A DNA stretch of 64,000 nucleotides from NCBI GenBank assembly GCA_038230035.1, contig JBBRNX010000014.1:20239-84238 (forward strand). Direction: 5' to 3'. Each line of letters starts with the position of its first letter. Within the stretch, counting starts at the first letter, position 1. The stretch is from Gaiella sp038230035. GTDB lineage: Bacteria; Actinomycetota; Thermoleophilia; Gaiellales; Gaiellaceae. The notes under the pieces are model-generated. The model saw only the letters and a program-made list of their open reading frames with translations. It was not told the origin of the DNA and did no database searches. The position numbers and the translations under genes are program-made. This document shows positions 1 through 8,241 of this stretch, piece by piece.

Positions 1-1097
1 ACGAGCTCGAAGCACAAGCGCACGAGCTCGCCGGCGAGCCGTTCATGCTCGGCTCGACCCAGCAGGTCGCGCGGATTCTCTTCGAGGTGCTCGGCCTGAC
101 GCCGGGCCGGAAAGGGAAGACCGGCTACTCGACCGACACGCGCGTCCTGCGCTCGATCCGCGGCGAGCACCCGATCGTCGCGGTTCTCGAGGAATGGCGC
201 GAGTACGCGAAGCTCCTGAACACCTACCTCGGCCCGCTGCCGGAGCTGATCTCACCGGCAGACGGGCGCCTGCACACGACGTTCAACCAGGCGGTCGCGG
301 CTACCGGCCGGCTGTCGACGTCGAACCCGAACTTGCAGGCGATTCCCGTTCGCAGCCACCTCGGCCGCCAGATCCGCTCGGCGTTCGTCGCCGAGGATGG
401 AACCCGGCTGCTGTCGGCCGACTACAGCCAGGTCGAGCTGCGCATCCTCGCGCATATCTCCGGCGAGCCGGTGCTTCGCGAGTCGTTCGAGCGCGGGGAG
501 GACATCCACCGGCGCACCGCCGCCGAGGTGCTCGGGAAGGAGCCCGCGTCGTTGACCAAGGATGAACGCGACGTGGCGAAGATGGTCAACTTCGGGATCA
601 TCTACGGCATCTCCGCCTTCGGTCTCTCGGAGAACCTCGAGATCCCACGGGACGAAGCGCAGGCGTACATCGACGCGTATCTGGCGCGCTTCCCGCGCGT
701 GCAGGAGTTCATCGGACGGACGGTCGCGCAGGCTGCCGCCGACGGCTACGTCACTACCCTCCTGGGACGCCGTCGCCCGATTCCGGAGCTCCGTGCCTCC
801 AACCGGCAGACGAGATCGCTCGGGGAGCGGCTGGCGGTCAACACCGTGATGCAGGGAACGGCCGCCGACGTGATCAAGATCGCGATGATCCGCATCCACA
901 AGCGGCTGCGCGCCGAGGGGCGCGCCGCGCGGCTCGTCCTACAGGTGCACGACGAACTGCTGCTCGAGGTCCCGGAAGTCGAGGTCTCGGGCGTGCGCGA
1001 GCTGGTGCGCGCCGAAATGGTCGGCGCCTATCCACTCGATCCGCCGCTGGCGGTCGACGTCGGAACGGGCGACGACTGGGCCGACGCGAAGTCGTAG
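1..1097 (+). CDS. polA: DNA polymerase I, C-terminal polymerase domain (5' end outside window)
   Basis: Family A DNA polymerase for repair synthesis and Okazaki-fragment processing. The frame is open from base 3, so the gene starts upstream of the window; only about 364 C-terminal residues, the thumb/palm/fingers region, are present. Visible hallmarks in order are STSNPNLQAIPVR, palm motif A (DYSQVELRILAHIS), the O-helix motif B (KMVNFGIIYGISAFGL) and motif C (VLQVHDELLLEVP), so the catalytic aspartates and the nucleotide-binding Lys/Tyr are intact. Whether the 5' nuclease or proofreading domains exist cannot be judged. The TAG stop lies inside a dispersed palindromic repeat that starts at the same place. 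Confidence 0.97.
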   Translation, partial: ELEAQAHELAGEPFMLGSTQQVARILFEVLGLTPGRKGKTGYSTDTRVLRSIRGEHPIVAVLEEWREYAKLLNTYLGPLPELISPADGRLHTTFNQAVAATGRLSTSNPNLQAIPVRSHLGRQIRSAFVAEDGTRLLSADYSQVELRILAHISGEPVLRESFERGEDIHRRTAAEVLGKEPASLTKDERDVAKMVNFGIIYGISAFGLSENLEIPRDEAQAYIDAYLARFPRVQEFIGRTVAQAAADGYVTTLLGRRRPIPELRASNRQTRSLGERLAVNTVMQGTAADVIKIAMIRIHKRLRAEGRAARLVLQVHDELLLEVPEVEVSGVRELVRAEMVGAYPLDPPLAVDVGTGDDWADAKS

Positions 1098-1153
1098 GGG
1101 CGACCCCGGGGTCGCGCGCGCCGACCGAGGGCGAGGCAAGCCTCGCCCCTACG
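1093..1153. repeat. REP-like palindromic element, copy 1
   Basis: The outer arms CGTAGGGGCGA (1093-1103) and TCGCCCCTACG (1143-1153) are exact inverted repeats. Two smaller palindromes lie between them, around CGACCCCGGGGTCG and GCGAGGCAAGCCTCGC. The element overlaps the polA stop codon and could act as its terminator. The same sequence family recurs at 1181, 51941 and 52961. Confidence 0.85.
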
Positions 1154-1180
1154 CATCCGTGCGGTCTCACTGTTCGGTGT

Positions 1181-1246
1181 TGTAGGGGCGACCCTTGGGT
1201 CGCCTCGCCGACCGAGGGCAAGGGCGAGGCGAACCTCGCCTCTACA
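1181..1246. repeat. REP-like palindromic element, copy 2
   Basis: A second copy lies 27 bases after the first. Outer arms are TGTAGGGGCGA and TCGCCTCTACA with one mismatch, and the interior contains GGGGCGACCCTTGGGTCGCC. It overlaps the stop of the convergent cyclic-nucleotide-binding gene, so the pair sits in the convergent gap between polA and that gene, where a bidirectional terminator would be expected. Confidence 0.8.
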
Positions 1247-1658
1247 GGGACTCACTGGCGAGGCGGAGCGCCAGAGCCTCCAGCACCTTGGTCTGGATGG
1301 CGGGCGATTCATCGAGCAGTCGCCGGAGGGCATGCCGGTCGATCACGAGGAGCCGCACGGCGTCGACCGCGGTGACGGTTGCGGAACGAGGCGCGTCGAG
1401 GATCAGGGCGATTTCCCCGAAGAAATCGCCGGCCGATAACAGTCGAAGTCGCTTTCCCCGCTGGCTGATCTCCACCTCGCCGCTGATCAGGATGCAAAAC
1501 TCGCGGCCCGGCTTCCCCTCGACGGTGAGCACCGTCCCGGCCGGCTGCGCGATCTCGTCGGCGATGCGTGCCACGAGACCGAGCTCCCGCTTCGAGCAGC
1601 CGGCGAAGAGCGGCACGTTCGAGATCAGATCGACCTTCGCGTTGCTCCGCAGGCGCAT
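1242..1658 (-). CDS. Cyclic-nucleotide-binding (cNMP) domain protein, no DNA-binding domain
   Basis: A stand-alone Crp/Fnr-type sensory beta-barrel of about 138 residues. It begins KVDLISNVPLFAGCSKREL, typical of cNMP domains, and carries a phosphate-binding-cassette-like FFGEIALILDAPRSATVTA segment. The protein stops after the C-helix (LALRLASESL), with no helix-turn-helix, so it is not a complete Crp-type regulator. It may bind cAMP or another ligand and act by protein contact. The ATG at 1658 is preferred; a TTG at 1700 would add 14 residues not typical of the domain. Neither start has a clear ribosome binding site. Confidence 0.8.
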   Translation of the reverse strand: MRLRSNAKVDLISNVPLFAGCSKRELGLVARIADEIAQPAGTVLTVEGKPGREFCILISGEVEISQRGKRLRLLSAGDFFGEIALILDAPRSATVTAVDAVRLLVIDRHALRRLLDESPAIQTKVLEALALRLASESL

Positions 1659-1843
1659 CGCGCGATCGTAGACGAGGTCCGGATGTTCACACGAACTCAA
1701 CCAAGAATTCGCCGCGCCTTGAGGGAAGGTTTACGGACGCCATACGCGTATCCCCTAAAAGGGGAGAACCAAACCGTTCTCGCGGCCGAATATGCGAGCA
1801 CTCGGATCAAAGCGAACCCCAGCGATCGAGAAAAGAGAAGACG
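1659..1843. promoter_or_regulatory. Divergent upstream region with short palindrome
   Basis: This 185-base gap separates the divergent cNMP gene and the small 67-residue gene. It is less GC-rich than its surroundings and holds the perfect palindrome CCCCTAAAAGGGG at 1752-1764. Promoters for both genes should lie here, but no convincing -35/-10 pair was identified. The palindrome is a candidate operator. Confidence 0.35.
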
Positions 1844-2047
1844 ATGTCTGCGGCGAACGTCGAAACCAGAGTCGACACCGAGATCGATCTCGTCGAGCAA
1901 TGGCGCCACGAGGCGCTGTGGCGGGCGGGATATAACGCCGAGGCGGCAGTTGTCCTCGCCGCATCGCACGATGTCGATCTCCATCTCGCTGTCGATCTTC
2001 TCGAGCGCGGCTGCTCCCAGGAGCTCGCGCTGCAGATCCTCCTCTAG
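1844..2047 (+). CDS. Small conserved hypothetical protein (67 aa)
   Basis: A short acidic, Leu/Ala-rich protein starting MSAANVETRVDTEIDLVEQW and ending ERGCSQELALQILL. An AAAAGAGAAG purine tract a few bases before the ATG is a reasonable ribosome binding site. No family was recognised. The sequence predicts helices (RAGYNAEAAVVLAASHDV, then DLHLAVDLLERG), suggesting a small helical bundle or UBA-like fold, but that is only a guess. It is followed by a strong GC hairpin, which supports a monocistronic gene. Confidence 0.7.
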   Translation: MSAANVETRVDTEIDLVEQWRHEALWRAGYNAEAAVVLAASHDVDLHLAVDLLERGCSQELALQILL

Positions 2048-2083
2048 CTTCCCTCCCCCGAACTCAGGCGCCTTCCTGCCTGC

Positions 2084-2108
2084 GCCGGCCGCCCACAAGG
2101 CGGCCGGC
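2084..2108 (+). terminator. GC hairpin after the 67-residue gene
   Basis: Perfect 10-bp stem GCCGGCCGCC / GGCGGCCGGC with loop CACAA, 36 bases after the stop. No T-run follows, as in many high-GC terminators. Confidence 0.6.
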
Positions 2109-2188
2109 ATCCGTGTTGCAGCGTGGGAGACAGGGTCGTTCAGACTTTCAGACAAAGGCCTCGGCACCGTAGGCGAGAATGTCGTCCC

Positions 2189-3082
2189 GTGATCTCGCTG
2201 CTTGTCGCTTCGATCCCGTCGCCGCATCGCGGGACCATCGTCCTCGGGCCGGTAACGATTCACATGTACGGCCTGACGCTGCTCGCGGCGATCGTCGCAG
2301 CTGTATGGATCACCGGCCGTCGCTGGGTGGCCTGCGGCGGCGAGATGGAGCTGATCTATCGCTGCGCCGTCTGGGGCGTGGGCGCGGGGATCGTCGGCGC
2401 ACGGCTCTACCACCTCGCCACGAGCTGGGATCAGGTGCCGTCGCAGTGGTGGGGGCCGTTTGCGATCTGGCGCGGCGGGCTCGGCGTGTGGGGCGGGATC
2501 GCAGCCGGTGTGATCGTCGGCGGGATCGTTGCGCGACGGTCAGGTGCGAATGTCGCCGTGCTAATGGACTGCGTCGCGCCGGCGCTGCTCGTCGCGCAGG
2601 GCATCGGCCGGATCGGCAACTGGTGGAACCAGGAGCTCTACGGCAAGCCCACCAGCCTGCCCTGGGGCCTCGAGATCGATCCGTCTCACTTGCCGAACGG
2701 CTCCTACCTACCGGGAACCACGTTCCACCCGACGTTCTTGTACGAGATGCTCTTCAACTTCGCCGCCGCGGGCTTCCTGATCTGCCTCGGGCGGCGCGAT
2801 CGAATCAAGCAGCCGGGACTCTTTGCGCTCTACGTGACGATCTACAGCTTCGGACGCTTCTGGATCGAGACGCTCCGCATCGATCCCGCCCACCACATCG
2901 CCGGGTTGCGTCTGAACGACTGGATCGCTGCGATCGGGTTCGCCGGCGGGCTGATCTGGTTCCGGCAGACGCAGCGCGGTGGCGGCGGAAGCGTGCCGCG
3001 ATTGCCTCGTCGCAAGCCGAAGCCTGCTGCGCCGCCGCCGGCGATGGCCGTGCCGAAAGGGCGCGTCCGGTCAGGACGCTAG
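2189..3082 (+). CDS. lgt: Prolipoprotein diacylglyceryl transferase
   Basis: Membrane enzyme that transfers diacylglycerol from phosphatidylglycerol to the lipobox cysteine of prolipoproteins, the first step of lipoprotein maturation. The 297-residue product has several hydrophobic segments, the signature GRIGNWWNQELYGKP (canonical GRxGNFxNxE), HPTFLYE near the active site, and a C-terminal tail rich in Lys/Arg/Pro. The GTG at 2189 gives the usual short N-terminus before LLVASIPSPHRG; an upstream start would add a basic, non-family extension. The window encodes at least one likely substrate, the lipoprotein at 57.8 kb. Confidence 0.95.
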   Translation: MISLLVASIPSPHRGTIVLGPVTIHMYGLTLLAAIVAAVWITGRRWVACGGEMELIYRCAVWGVGAGIVGARLYHLATSWDQVPSQWWGPFAIWRGGLGVWGGIAAGVIVGGIVARRSGANVAVLMDCVAPALLVAQGIGRIGNWWNQELYGKPTSLPWGLEIDPSHLPNGSYLPGTTFHPTFLYEMLFNFAAAGFLICLGRRDRIKQPGLFALYVTIYSFGRFWIETLRIDPAHHIAGLRLNDWIAAIGFAGGLIWFRQTQRGGGGSVPRLPRRKPKPAAPPPAMAVPKGRVRSGR

Positions 3083-3085
3083 GGT
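3080..3085 (+). promoter_or_regulatory. -10-like hexamer TAGGGT before scpA
   Basis: TAGGGT overlaps the lgt stop codon and ends 6 bases before the scpA GTG, the spacing expected if transcription starts at the first base of the start codon. Confidence 0.5.
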
Positions 3086-3091
3086 CGCTGC

Positions 3092-3868
3092 GTGCTCTCG
3101 CCGGTACACGATCTCGACCTGGACCTCGATGCGTTCGAAGGCCCGTTCGACCTACTCCTGACGCTGCTCTTGAAGGACGAGCTCGACCCCGCCGAGATCG
3201 ACATGGCCGGCATCGTCGTCGCCTTCGTCGAGCGGTTGGCCGAACGCGACGAGCTCGACCTCGACGCCTGCGGCGAGTTCCTTGTCCTGTTCGCCGGCCT
3301 GCTGGAGCTGAAGGCGCGCGGCCTGTTCCCCGACGAAGCAAGCGAGCTCGACGAGCTCGAGCCCGAAGAAGCCGCCGAGGAGCTCGCTCGGCGGCTCGCC
3401 GAGTACCGCCGCATGAAGGAAGCCGCGACCTGGCTTGCCGAGCGGCTCGCGTCGGAGCGCGACCGGTTCTTCCGGCTCGGCCCGGCGCCGCTTGCGCCAC
3501 GGGTCGAACGGGAACTCGCCAAACAGGATCCGGCCGGTCTCGCGGCGGCCCTGAGGACGCTGGCGGTCGAGCCGCCGAGCGTCTCTGTCGCACACATGGC
3601 CCTGCGTTTTCCGCCGGTGTCGCAGTTCGTCGAGCGGTTCCGCGCATTGCTCGGAAGGCGTCGTCGGTTCGACTTCGACACCGAAGTGGCCGGGCTGTCG
3701 CGGATCGAGCAGGCGGTTGCGTTCCTCGCGTTGCTCGAGCTGCGCAAGGCCGGTGAGATCGAGCTGAGCCAGGCAGCGTCATTCGCCCCGATCCGAGTCG
3801 GGCGTGGAGGAGACGTGCTTTCCGACGACGAAAGGACTCCGCAGTGGAACATCGCGCGCTCCGCCTGA
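3092..3868 (+). CDS. scpA: Segregation and condensation protein A (kleisin)
   Basis: Kleisin subunit that bridges the two heads of the SMC dimer in the condensin-like complex; the smc gene is in this window at 48.5 kb. The 258-residue protein has the conserved N-terminus FEGPFDLLLTLLLKDELDPAEI, a central acidic linker rich in Glu and Asp, and a C-terminal winged-helix segment (RIEQAVAFLALLELRKAGEI). The start is GTG at 3092. The 3' end overlaps scpB by 25 bases, indicating translational coupling. Confidence 0.95.
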   Translation: MLSPVHDLDLDLDAFEGPFDLLLTLLLKDELDPAEIDMAGIVVAFVERLAERDELDLDACGEFLVLFAGLLELKARGLFPDEASELDELEPEEAAEELARRLAEYRRMKEAATWLAERLASERDRFFRLGPAPLAPRVERELAKQDPAGLAAALRTLAVEPPSVSVAHMALRFPPVSQFVERFRALLGRRRRFDFDTEVAGLSRIEQAVAFLALLELRKAGEIELSQAASFAPIRVGRGGDVLSDDERTPQWNIARSA

Positions 3869-4449
3869 TCGCAGCCAACCCGGTCGACGCGCTCGCGCGT
3901 ACCGTCGAGGCGCTGCTCGTCGTGGCGTCGGCACCGCTCTCCGTCCAGGAATTGGCCGAAGTTGCTGCCGACGACGTCGAACGCATCGAAACCGCCCTCG
4001 GGTTGGTCCGCGACCGGTATCGGGAGGGGCGCAGCGGGATCGTGATGGAGCACGTCGCAGGCGGCTACGCGTTCCGTGCGTCGCGCGAAGCGGCGGAGGC
4101 GTGTGCCCGGCTGTTCGAGCGCCCGGTCGAGCGAGGCTTGTCGCAAGCGGCGATGGAGACGGTGGCGATCGTGGCCTATCTCGGCCCTGTCTCTCGTCCC
4201 GAGATCGCCCGCATCCGCGGAGTCGCGGCGGACTCGGCCGTGGCGTCGCTCGTCGAGCGCGGCCTGATCGCCGAAGCCGGCCGCGAGAGCGGCCCCGGCG
4301 GCGCAGTCCGATACCGCGTAACCGCGTTGTTCGAACGAGTCTTCGGCCTGGAGAACCTTGGCGCCCTACCGCGGCTCGACGATCTCGGCGACGACACAGA
4401 AGCAATCCGCGAACGCCTGCACGCAGTAGCCGAAGCCCGCGCCTCCTAG
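3844..4449 (+). CDS. scpB: Segregation and condensation protein B
   Basis: Winged-helix dimer (201 residues) that binds the ScpA linker in the SMC-ScpAB complex. Family features are ALLVVASAPLSVQELAEV at the N-terminus and the second winged helix with ETVAIVAYLGPVSRPEIARI and SLVERGLIAEAGR. The GTG start lies within scpA. In many genomes rluB follows directly; here rluB is about 2 kb downstream, beyond three reverse-strand genes. Confidence 0.95.
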   Translation: MEHRALRLIAANPVDALARTVEALLVVASAPLSVQELAEVAADDVERIETALGLVRDRYREGRSGIVMEHVAGGYAFRASREAAEACARLFERPVERGLSQAAMETVAIVAYLGPVSRPEIARIRGVAADSAVASLVERGLIAEAGRESGPGGAVRYRVTALFERVFGLENLGALPRLDDLGDDTEAIRERLHAVAEARAS

Positions 4450-4457
4450 CCGACGGC

Positions 4458-4739
4458 TTAACGCTTGATCAGGTTGTGAACTTCGACGATCTCCGGCGGG
4501 CCAGCGAGCTCGATGCCGTTCGCCGCCAGGATCGGCATCAGGCGCTGACCGAACGCCTCGAACTGCTCCATCGAGTCCCAAATCTCGCTGACCCGGAAGC
4601 TTCCGCCGGAGCTGAAGGCGACGTGAAACTCGAGCCCGTCGGGCGGGAACTCGCCTGATGCCTCGATGAGAGGCAGAGTCCTGTCGTAGTCCGCGGCTGT
4701 GAGGGTCGGGGCTCCGGTAAAGCGGACAAGAATGCTCAT
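4458..4739 (-). CDS. Antibiotic biosynthesis monooxygenase-like (ABM/dimeric alpha-beta barrel) protein
   Basis: A 93-residue protein with an excellent ribosome binding site (GGAGGA, 5 bases before ATG). The pattern SILVRFTGAPTLTAADYDRT, then a central beta strand FHVAFSSGGSFRVSEIWDS, then an amphipathic helix MEQFEAFGQRLMPIL, matches the small ferredoxin-like alpha/beta barrel family that includes ABM and Dabb proteins. The substrate is unknown; many such proteins are uncharacterised. It ends 9 bases from the convergent scpB stop. Confidence 0.65.
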   Translation of the reverse strand: MSILVRFTGAPTLTAADYDRTLPLIEASGEFPPDGLEFHVAFSSGGSFRVSEIWDSMEQFEAFGQRLMPILAANGIELAGPPEIVEVHNLIKR

Positions 4740-4805
4740 GCGGTTCCTCCGTGGTCGATGGACAGTCGGATGACGCCAAACCTGCTCCGGTCGGGGTGGC
4801 GCGGT

Positions 4806-5183
4806 CTACCCACGGGCTGCTTTCGTCACCACCAAAACACAGGACGCTAAGAGTCGCGCTCCCGCGAGTTCGCGTAGGCGGCGGCGACGAACTTTGGCAC
4901 TAGTCGACCAAGCCTCCTCGACGAGCTCGCGCAGCTCGTCGGCAGTGAGCGTTTCTGGGCGCGCACAGACCCAGTTGAAGCGCATGTCGGATGTACCGGG
5001 CAGGAAGTATGTGGCCGGGTCGGACTCGACCAGCCCTTGGCGGAACTCCTTGGGGAACGAGAAGCCGATCTCCGTCTGGTCACGCGAGAACGCGAGCCAG
5101 ACGATCTGTCCCACACGGAACTTGACACGGCCGTAGACGAACACCTCGTAGGAGCGGGGCAGCCGCGAGGCGATCTCGCGCAC
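4806..5183 (-). CDS. MmcQ/YjbR family protein
   Basis: About 125 residues resembling the MmcQ/YjbR family (CyaY-like fold, role unclear, some members DNA-binding). Visible family pattern: EVFVYGRVKFRVGQIVWLAF, a strand-loop with GFSFPKEFRQGLVESDPATYF, then ETLTADELRELVEEAWSTSA near the C-terminus. The start is uncertain: the GTG at 5183 is used, but the frame is open upstream and no clear ribosome binding site favours it. It follows the aminopeptidase gene on the same strand by about 60 bases, so the two may be cotranscribed. Confidence 0.6.
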   Translation of the reverse strand: MREIASRLPRSYEVFVYGRVKFRVGQIVWLAFSRDQTEIGFSFPKEFRQGLVESDPATYFLPGTSDMRFNWVCARPETLTADELRELVEEAWSTSAKVRRRRLRELAGARLLASCVLVVTKAARG

Positions 5184-5243
5184 GTCCTCGACGTGACTCC
5201 CCTGTGGCGCGCCACCGGCGCCAGTGTTGCAGAGGTGCCAGTG

Positions 5244-6449
5244 CTAGATGTGCCAGTGGCCGCCACGTAGCACAGGGACGTGCTCGCCAGCCTCTGTGAT
5301 GCCGTCGACGTCTAACTCAGGGCTGCCGACCATCAGGTCGACGTGGACTTCGCTCTTGTTCGCGCGCGCCCGCTCGGTGTCGTCGCCGACCATGAAGTCG
5401 TATGCGGTGCCGACAGCGATGTGGCTTGCGGCGTTCTCGTCGATGAGCGTGTCGAGGAAGACCGTTTTCAGCGGGCCGATGCGGCCCTCGCCGTCGACGA
5501 GCGCCAGCTCGCCAAGGCGGCTTGCTCCTTCGTCCTTGGCGACGACGGCGCGCAGCGCCTCGGCGCCGCGATCGGCTTCGATCTTCGTGATGCGGCCGTT
5601 CTCGAACTCCAAGCGCACGCCGTCGATCATCGAGCCGTACAGCTCCTTCGGCAACGTCGTCGAGACGTAGCCGTCCGTGCGCGCCGGATCGGGAGTGGTG
5701 AACATCTCCTCGCTTGGGAGGTTCGGGTAGTGCTTGAGCCCGTCGGCGCGCTCGAAGTCGGCCGCGTTCCAGCGCGACGAGCGAAAGAGGCCGACGGTCA
5801 GATCCGTTCCCGGGCCGTGCAGTCGGATCGCGTCGAACTGCCGAGCTTGTAGGCGCGCGGCGGTGGCGGTGAGCGTGGCGAATCGCGCGAGCCACGCGCC
5901 GGCCGGATCGTCCGTCTCGAGTCGGCAGACGTGGATCATCGCCCCCCAGAGCCGGTCGAGCGCCTCGTCGGGCTCGAGCTCCGGGTAGACAGCCCTCGCC
6001 CAACCGACCGTCGGACAGGGGACGATGCACCAGTTTGTCGTGCGCCGATTGATGACATCGCCGGAGTTCGGGAGGTACGGCATCAGATCGCGACCCGCGC
6101 GAGCCGGATCGAGGCCGTCCAACGCCTCAGGCGCCGATGGCCCGTTCAGGTTGATCCGCGCCGCCCCCTCGTCCGACAGCCACTCGAGGCGCTGCATCTG
6201 CCAGGGCGGCACGAAGTCGAGCGAATCCTCCGGTGCGAGCGCGATGCGCTGCCGCTTCACCCACGGGTCGTACGAGAGGACGTCGACCCACCGGGCTCCG
6301 TGCTCGTACGCCGACCGGACGACTTCGCGGGTCAGTTGCTCCTTGTCGGTGCCCGTCGTGACGGCCACGATCTGCCCGGGTTGGACGTTGGCTCCGAAGC
6401 CGACGGCAAGGTCCGCCAGGCGGCGAATTGCGCTGCTGTGGTCTTGCAC
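5244..6449 (-). CDS. M29 family metallo-aminopeptidase (AmpS/aminopeptidase T)
   Basis: A 401-residue cytosolic exopeptidase of the thermophilic aminopeptidase family, which removes N-terminal residues from peptides using two metal ions. The N-terminal Rossmann-like domain (VQPGQIVAVTTGTDKEQL, EHGARWVDVLSYD) and the C-terminal metal domain (LEFENGRITKIEADRGAEAL, HIAVGTAYDF, VHVDLMVGSPELDVDGI) are both present at the usual length. The start is GTG with no strong ribosome binding site. It heads a short reverse-strand run with the MmcQ-like gene and is divergent from rluB, whose GTG lies 36 bases away. Confidence 0.9.
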   Translation of the reverse strand: MQDHSSAIRRLADLAVGFGANVQPGQIVAVTTGTDKEQLTREVVRSAYEHGARWVDVLSYDPWVKRQRIALAPEDSLDFVPPWQMQRLEWLSDEGAARINLNGPSAPEALDGLDPARAGRDLMPYLPNSGDVINRRTTNWCIVPCPTVGWARAVYPELEPDEALDRLWGAMIHVCRLETDDPAGAWLARFATLTATAARLQARQFDAIRLHGPGTDLTVGLFRSSRWNAADFERADGLKHYPNLPSEEMFTTPDPARTDGYVSTTLPKELYGSMIDGVRLEFENGRITKIEADRGAEALRAVVAKDEGASRLGELALVDGEGRIGPLKTVFLDTLIDENAASHIAVGTAYDFMVGDDTERARANKSEVHVDLMVGSPELDVDGITEAGEHVPVLRGGHWHI

Positions 6450-6484
6450 GGCGTCGGGAGGGTACCGGCAGCGACAATGTCCGC

Positions 6485-7180
6485 GTGCGACTGAACGCCT
6501 ATCTCGCCCGCGCCGGAGTCGCGTCTCGGCGGGCCTCCGACGAGTTGATCAAGGCGGGACGCGTGCGCGTCAACGGTGCCCCTGGCGAGCTCAACACGGT
6601 CGTTCTGGCGAGCGATCGCGTGGAGGTCGACGGACGCCCGGTCGCGAAGCAGACGCTCGCCTACGTGCTGCTGAACAAGCCGGCGGGGGTGGTCACGACC
6701 GCGCGCGATCCCCAAGGTCGATCAACCGTCGTGTCGCTGGTCGCACACGAGACGCGCGTCGTGCCCGTCGGCCGGCTGGACGTGGACACGACCGGCGCGC
6801 TGCTGCTAACGAACGACGGGCAGCTCGCGCACCAGCTCGCCCATCCGCGCTACGGCGTGGAGAAAGTGTACGAGGCCGAGGTCGAGGGGAGGCCGACAGC
6901 CGCCGCGGTGCGGCGGTTGGCTGCCGGCGTCGAGCTGGACGACGGCCCGACTGCCCCTGCCAAGGTGCGTCTCCTCGGCCCGTCGCGCTTGGAGATCACG
7001 CTTCACGAAGGGCGGAACCACCAAGTGAAACGGATGTGCGAGGCAATAGGCCATCCCGCGCGGCGCCTGCACCGCAGCCGCTACGCAGGGCTCGATCTCC
7101 GCGGGCTGCAACGAGGCGCCTGGCGCGAGCTCACCCGGTCAGAGATCGACGGGTTACGCCATCTCGTGGGGCTCTCCTAG
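6485..7180 (+). CDS. rluB: 23S rRNA pseudouridine synthase, RsuA/RluB family
   Basis: Converts a uridine in rRNA to pseudouridine. The 231-residue protein starts with an S4 RNA-binding domain (LNAYLARAGVASRRASDELI, GRVRVNG) followed by the catalytic domain with the active-site Asp in VPVGRLDVDTTGALLLTNDG. EGRNHQVKRMCEAIGHP and RLHRSRYAGLDL are the other family motifs. The GTG at 6485 is chosen because it sits immediately before the S4 domain. The scpA-scpB-rluB grouping is common; rluB rather than rsuA is inferred from that context. Confidence 0.9.
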   Translation: MRLNAYLARAGVASRRASDELIKAGRVRVNGAPGELNTVVLASDRVEVDGRPVAKQTLAYVLLNKPAGVVTTARDPQGRSTVVSLVAHETRVVPVGRLDVDTTGALLLTNDGQLAHQLAHPRYGVEKVYEAEVEGRPTAAAVRRLAAGVELDDGPTAPAKVRLLGPSRLEITLHEGRNHQVKRMCEAIGHPARRLHRSRYAGLDLRGLQRGAWRELTRSEIDGLRHLVGLS

Positions 7181-7184
7181 TTCG

Positions 7185-8234
7185 TTACTCGAACCACACG
7201 AGCGTTGCGAGAACCACATAGAGCGCGATCAGCGCCATTCCCTCGAAGAGGAGCGCCTCGCCGTCGCCAGTGATCTGCCAGACCGCGAGCGCTGTCAGCG
7301 CCAACGCCCCGAGGAAGACCGGGTTGATCACGAACGTCAGCCGGTGGTCGAACAGCAGCGAGACGAGGACGAGCAAAGGGAACAAGAAGCAGGCGATCTG
7401 CGCGACGGAGTTCTTGACGACGGAAATAGCAAGGTCTGACTTCTGCTTCAAAGCGAGCTGCACCGCGACGACGTTCTCGACCGCGTTGCCCGCGATCGCC
7501 ACGATCACGAGGCCGGTGAACGGCTTCGAGATGCCGAAGCTCTTGACCGCCGGGTCGATCGCCGTCACGAACCAGTCCGATACGAGCGCCGCGGCGATCC
7601 CCGCGCCCGCCAGAAGACCGAGGGCGGGTGCGAACGGAATCACCGCATGCTTGCTGTCGGCCGGCTCGGCAGGAATGTCCGAGCGGAGGTACCCGACGAG
7701 CCAGGCGCCGTAGACAGCAAGCAGGCAGACCGCACCCACGGCGGAGATCTGCACCTGATGGGCGCTCGCCTTGTCGCCCACCTGGTCGGAGAGGCCTAGG
7801 ACTGCGATCAGGAACACGGCGAGCAGGAGCAGCGTGGCCGTGTCGTTCGGCAGCCGGCTGGCAAAGCGCATCACGCCGTCCTTCGCCGTCGTCGCCCCAG
7901 CGACGATCGCGAGGCCGAGCACGAGTAGGGCGTTTGCGAACAGCGAGCCCAGGATGGAGAACTGCGCGACGACGGTCTCTCCGGCCCGGAGTGCGAACAC
8001 GACGATGAAGAGCTCCGGCAGGTTGCCGAGCGTCGACTGCAGAACTCCCGTGATGGCAGGCCCGAAGCGCGCGCCGACCGACTCTGTGCCGATCCCGATC
8101 GCCCAAGCGACGCCGCCGAGAGCGGCACCTGCCACCACGAAGACGATTGCGGGCGTCGCGTTCGTGTAGTGCAGCACGCCGGCGACGACGGTGAGGGCGA
8201 ACACGGCGGCCGCGATGAGCCAAGTGCGTGTCAC
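7185..8234 (-). CDS. Calcium/proton antiporter, CaCA superfamily
   Basis: Integral membrane protein of 349 residues with about 11 hydrophobic segments. The two signature alpha-repeats of cation/H+ exchangers are visible: GNLPELFIVVFALRAG in the first half and GNAVENVVAVQLALKQKSDL in the second, each with the acidic residue thought to bind Ca2+. The GTG start is placed just before TRTWLIAAAVFAL; a longer upstream frame is low-complexity and is really the trpS reverse reading. It lies 7 bases after the trpS stop on the same strand, so the two are likely cotranscribed. ChaA/Cax-type specificity cannot be fixed from sequence alone. Confidence 0.85.
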   Translation of the reverse strand: MTRTWLIAAAVFALTVVAGVLHYTNATPAIVFVVAGAALGGVAWAIGIGTESVGARFGPAITGVLQSTLGNLPELFIVVFALRAGETVVAQFSILGSLFANALLVLGLAIVAGATTAKDGVMRFASRLPNDTATLLLLAVFLIAVLGLSDQVGDKASAHQVQISAVGAVCLLAVYGAWLVGYLRSDIPAEPADSKHAVIPFAPALGLLAGAGIAAALVSDWFVTAIDPAVKSFGISKPFTGLVIVAIAGNAVENVVAVQLALKQKSDLAISVVKNSVAQIACFLFPLLVLVSLLFDHRLTFVINPVFLGALALTALAVWQITGDGEALLFEGMALIALYVVLATLVWFE

Positions 8235-8241
8235 GCCCGAC

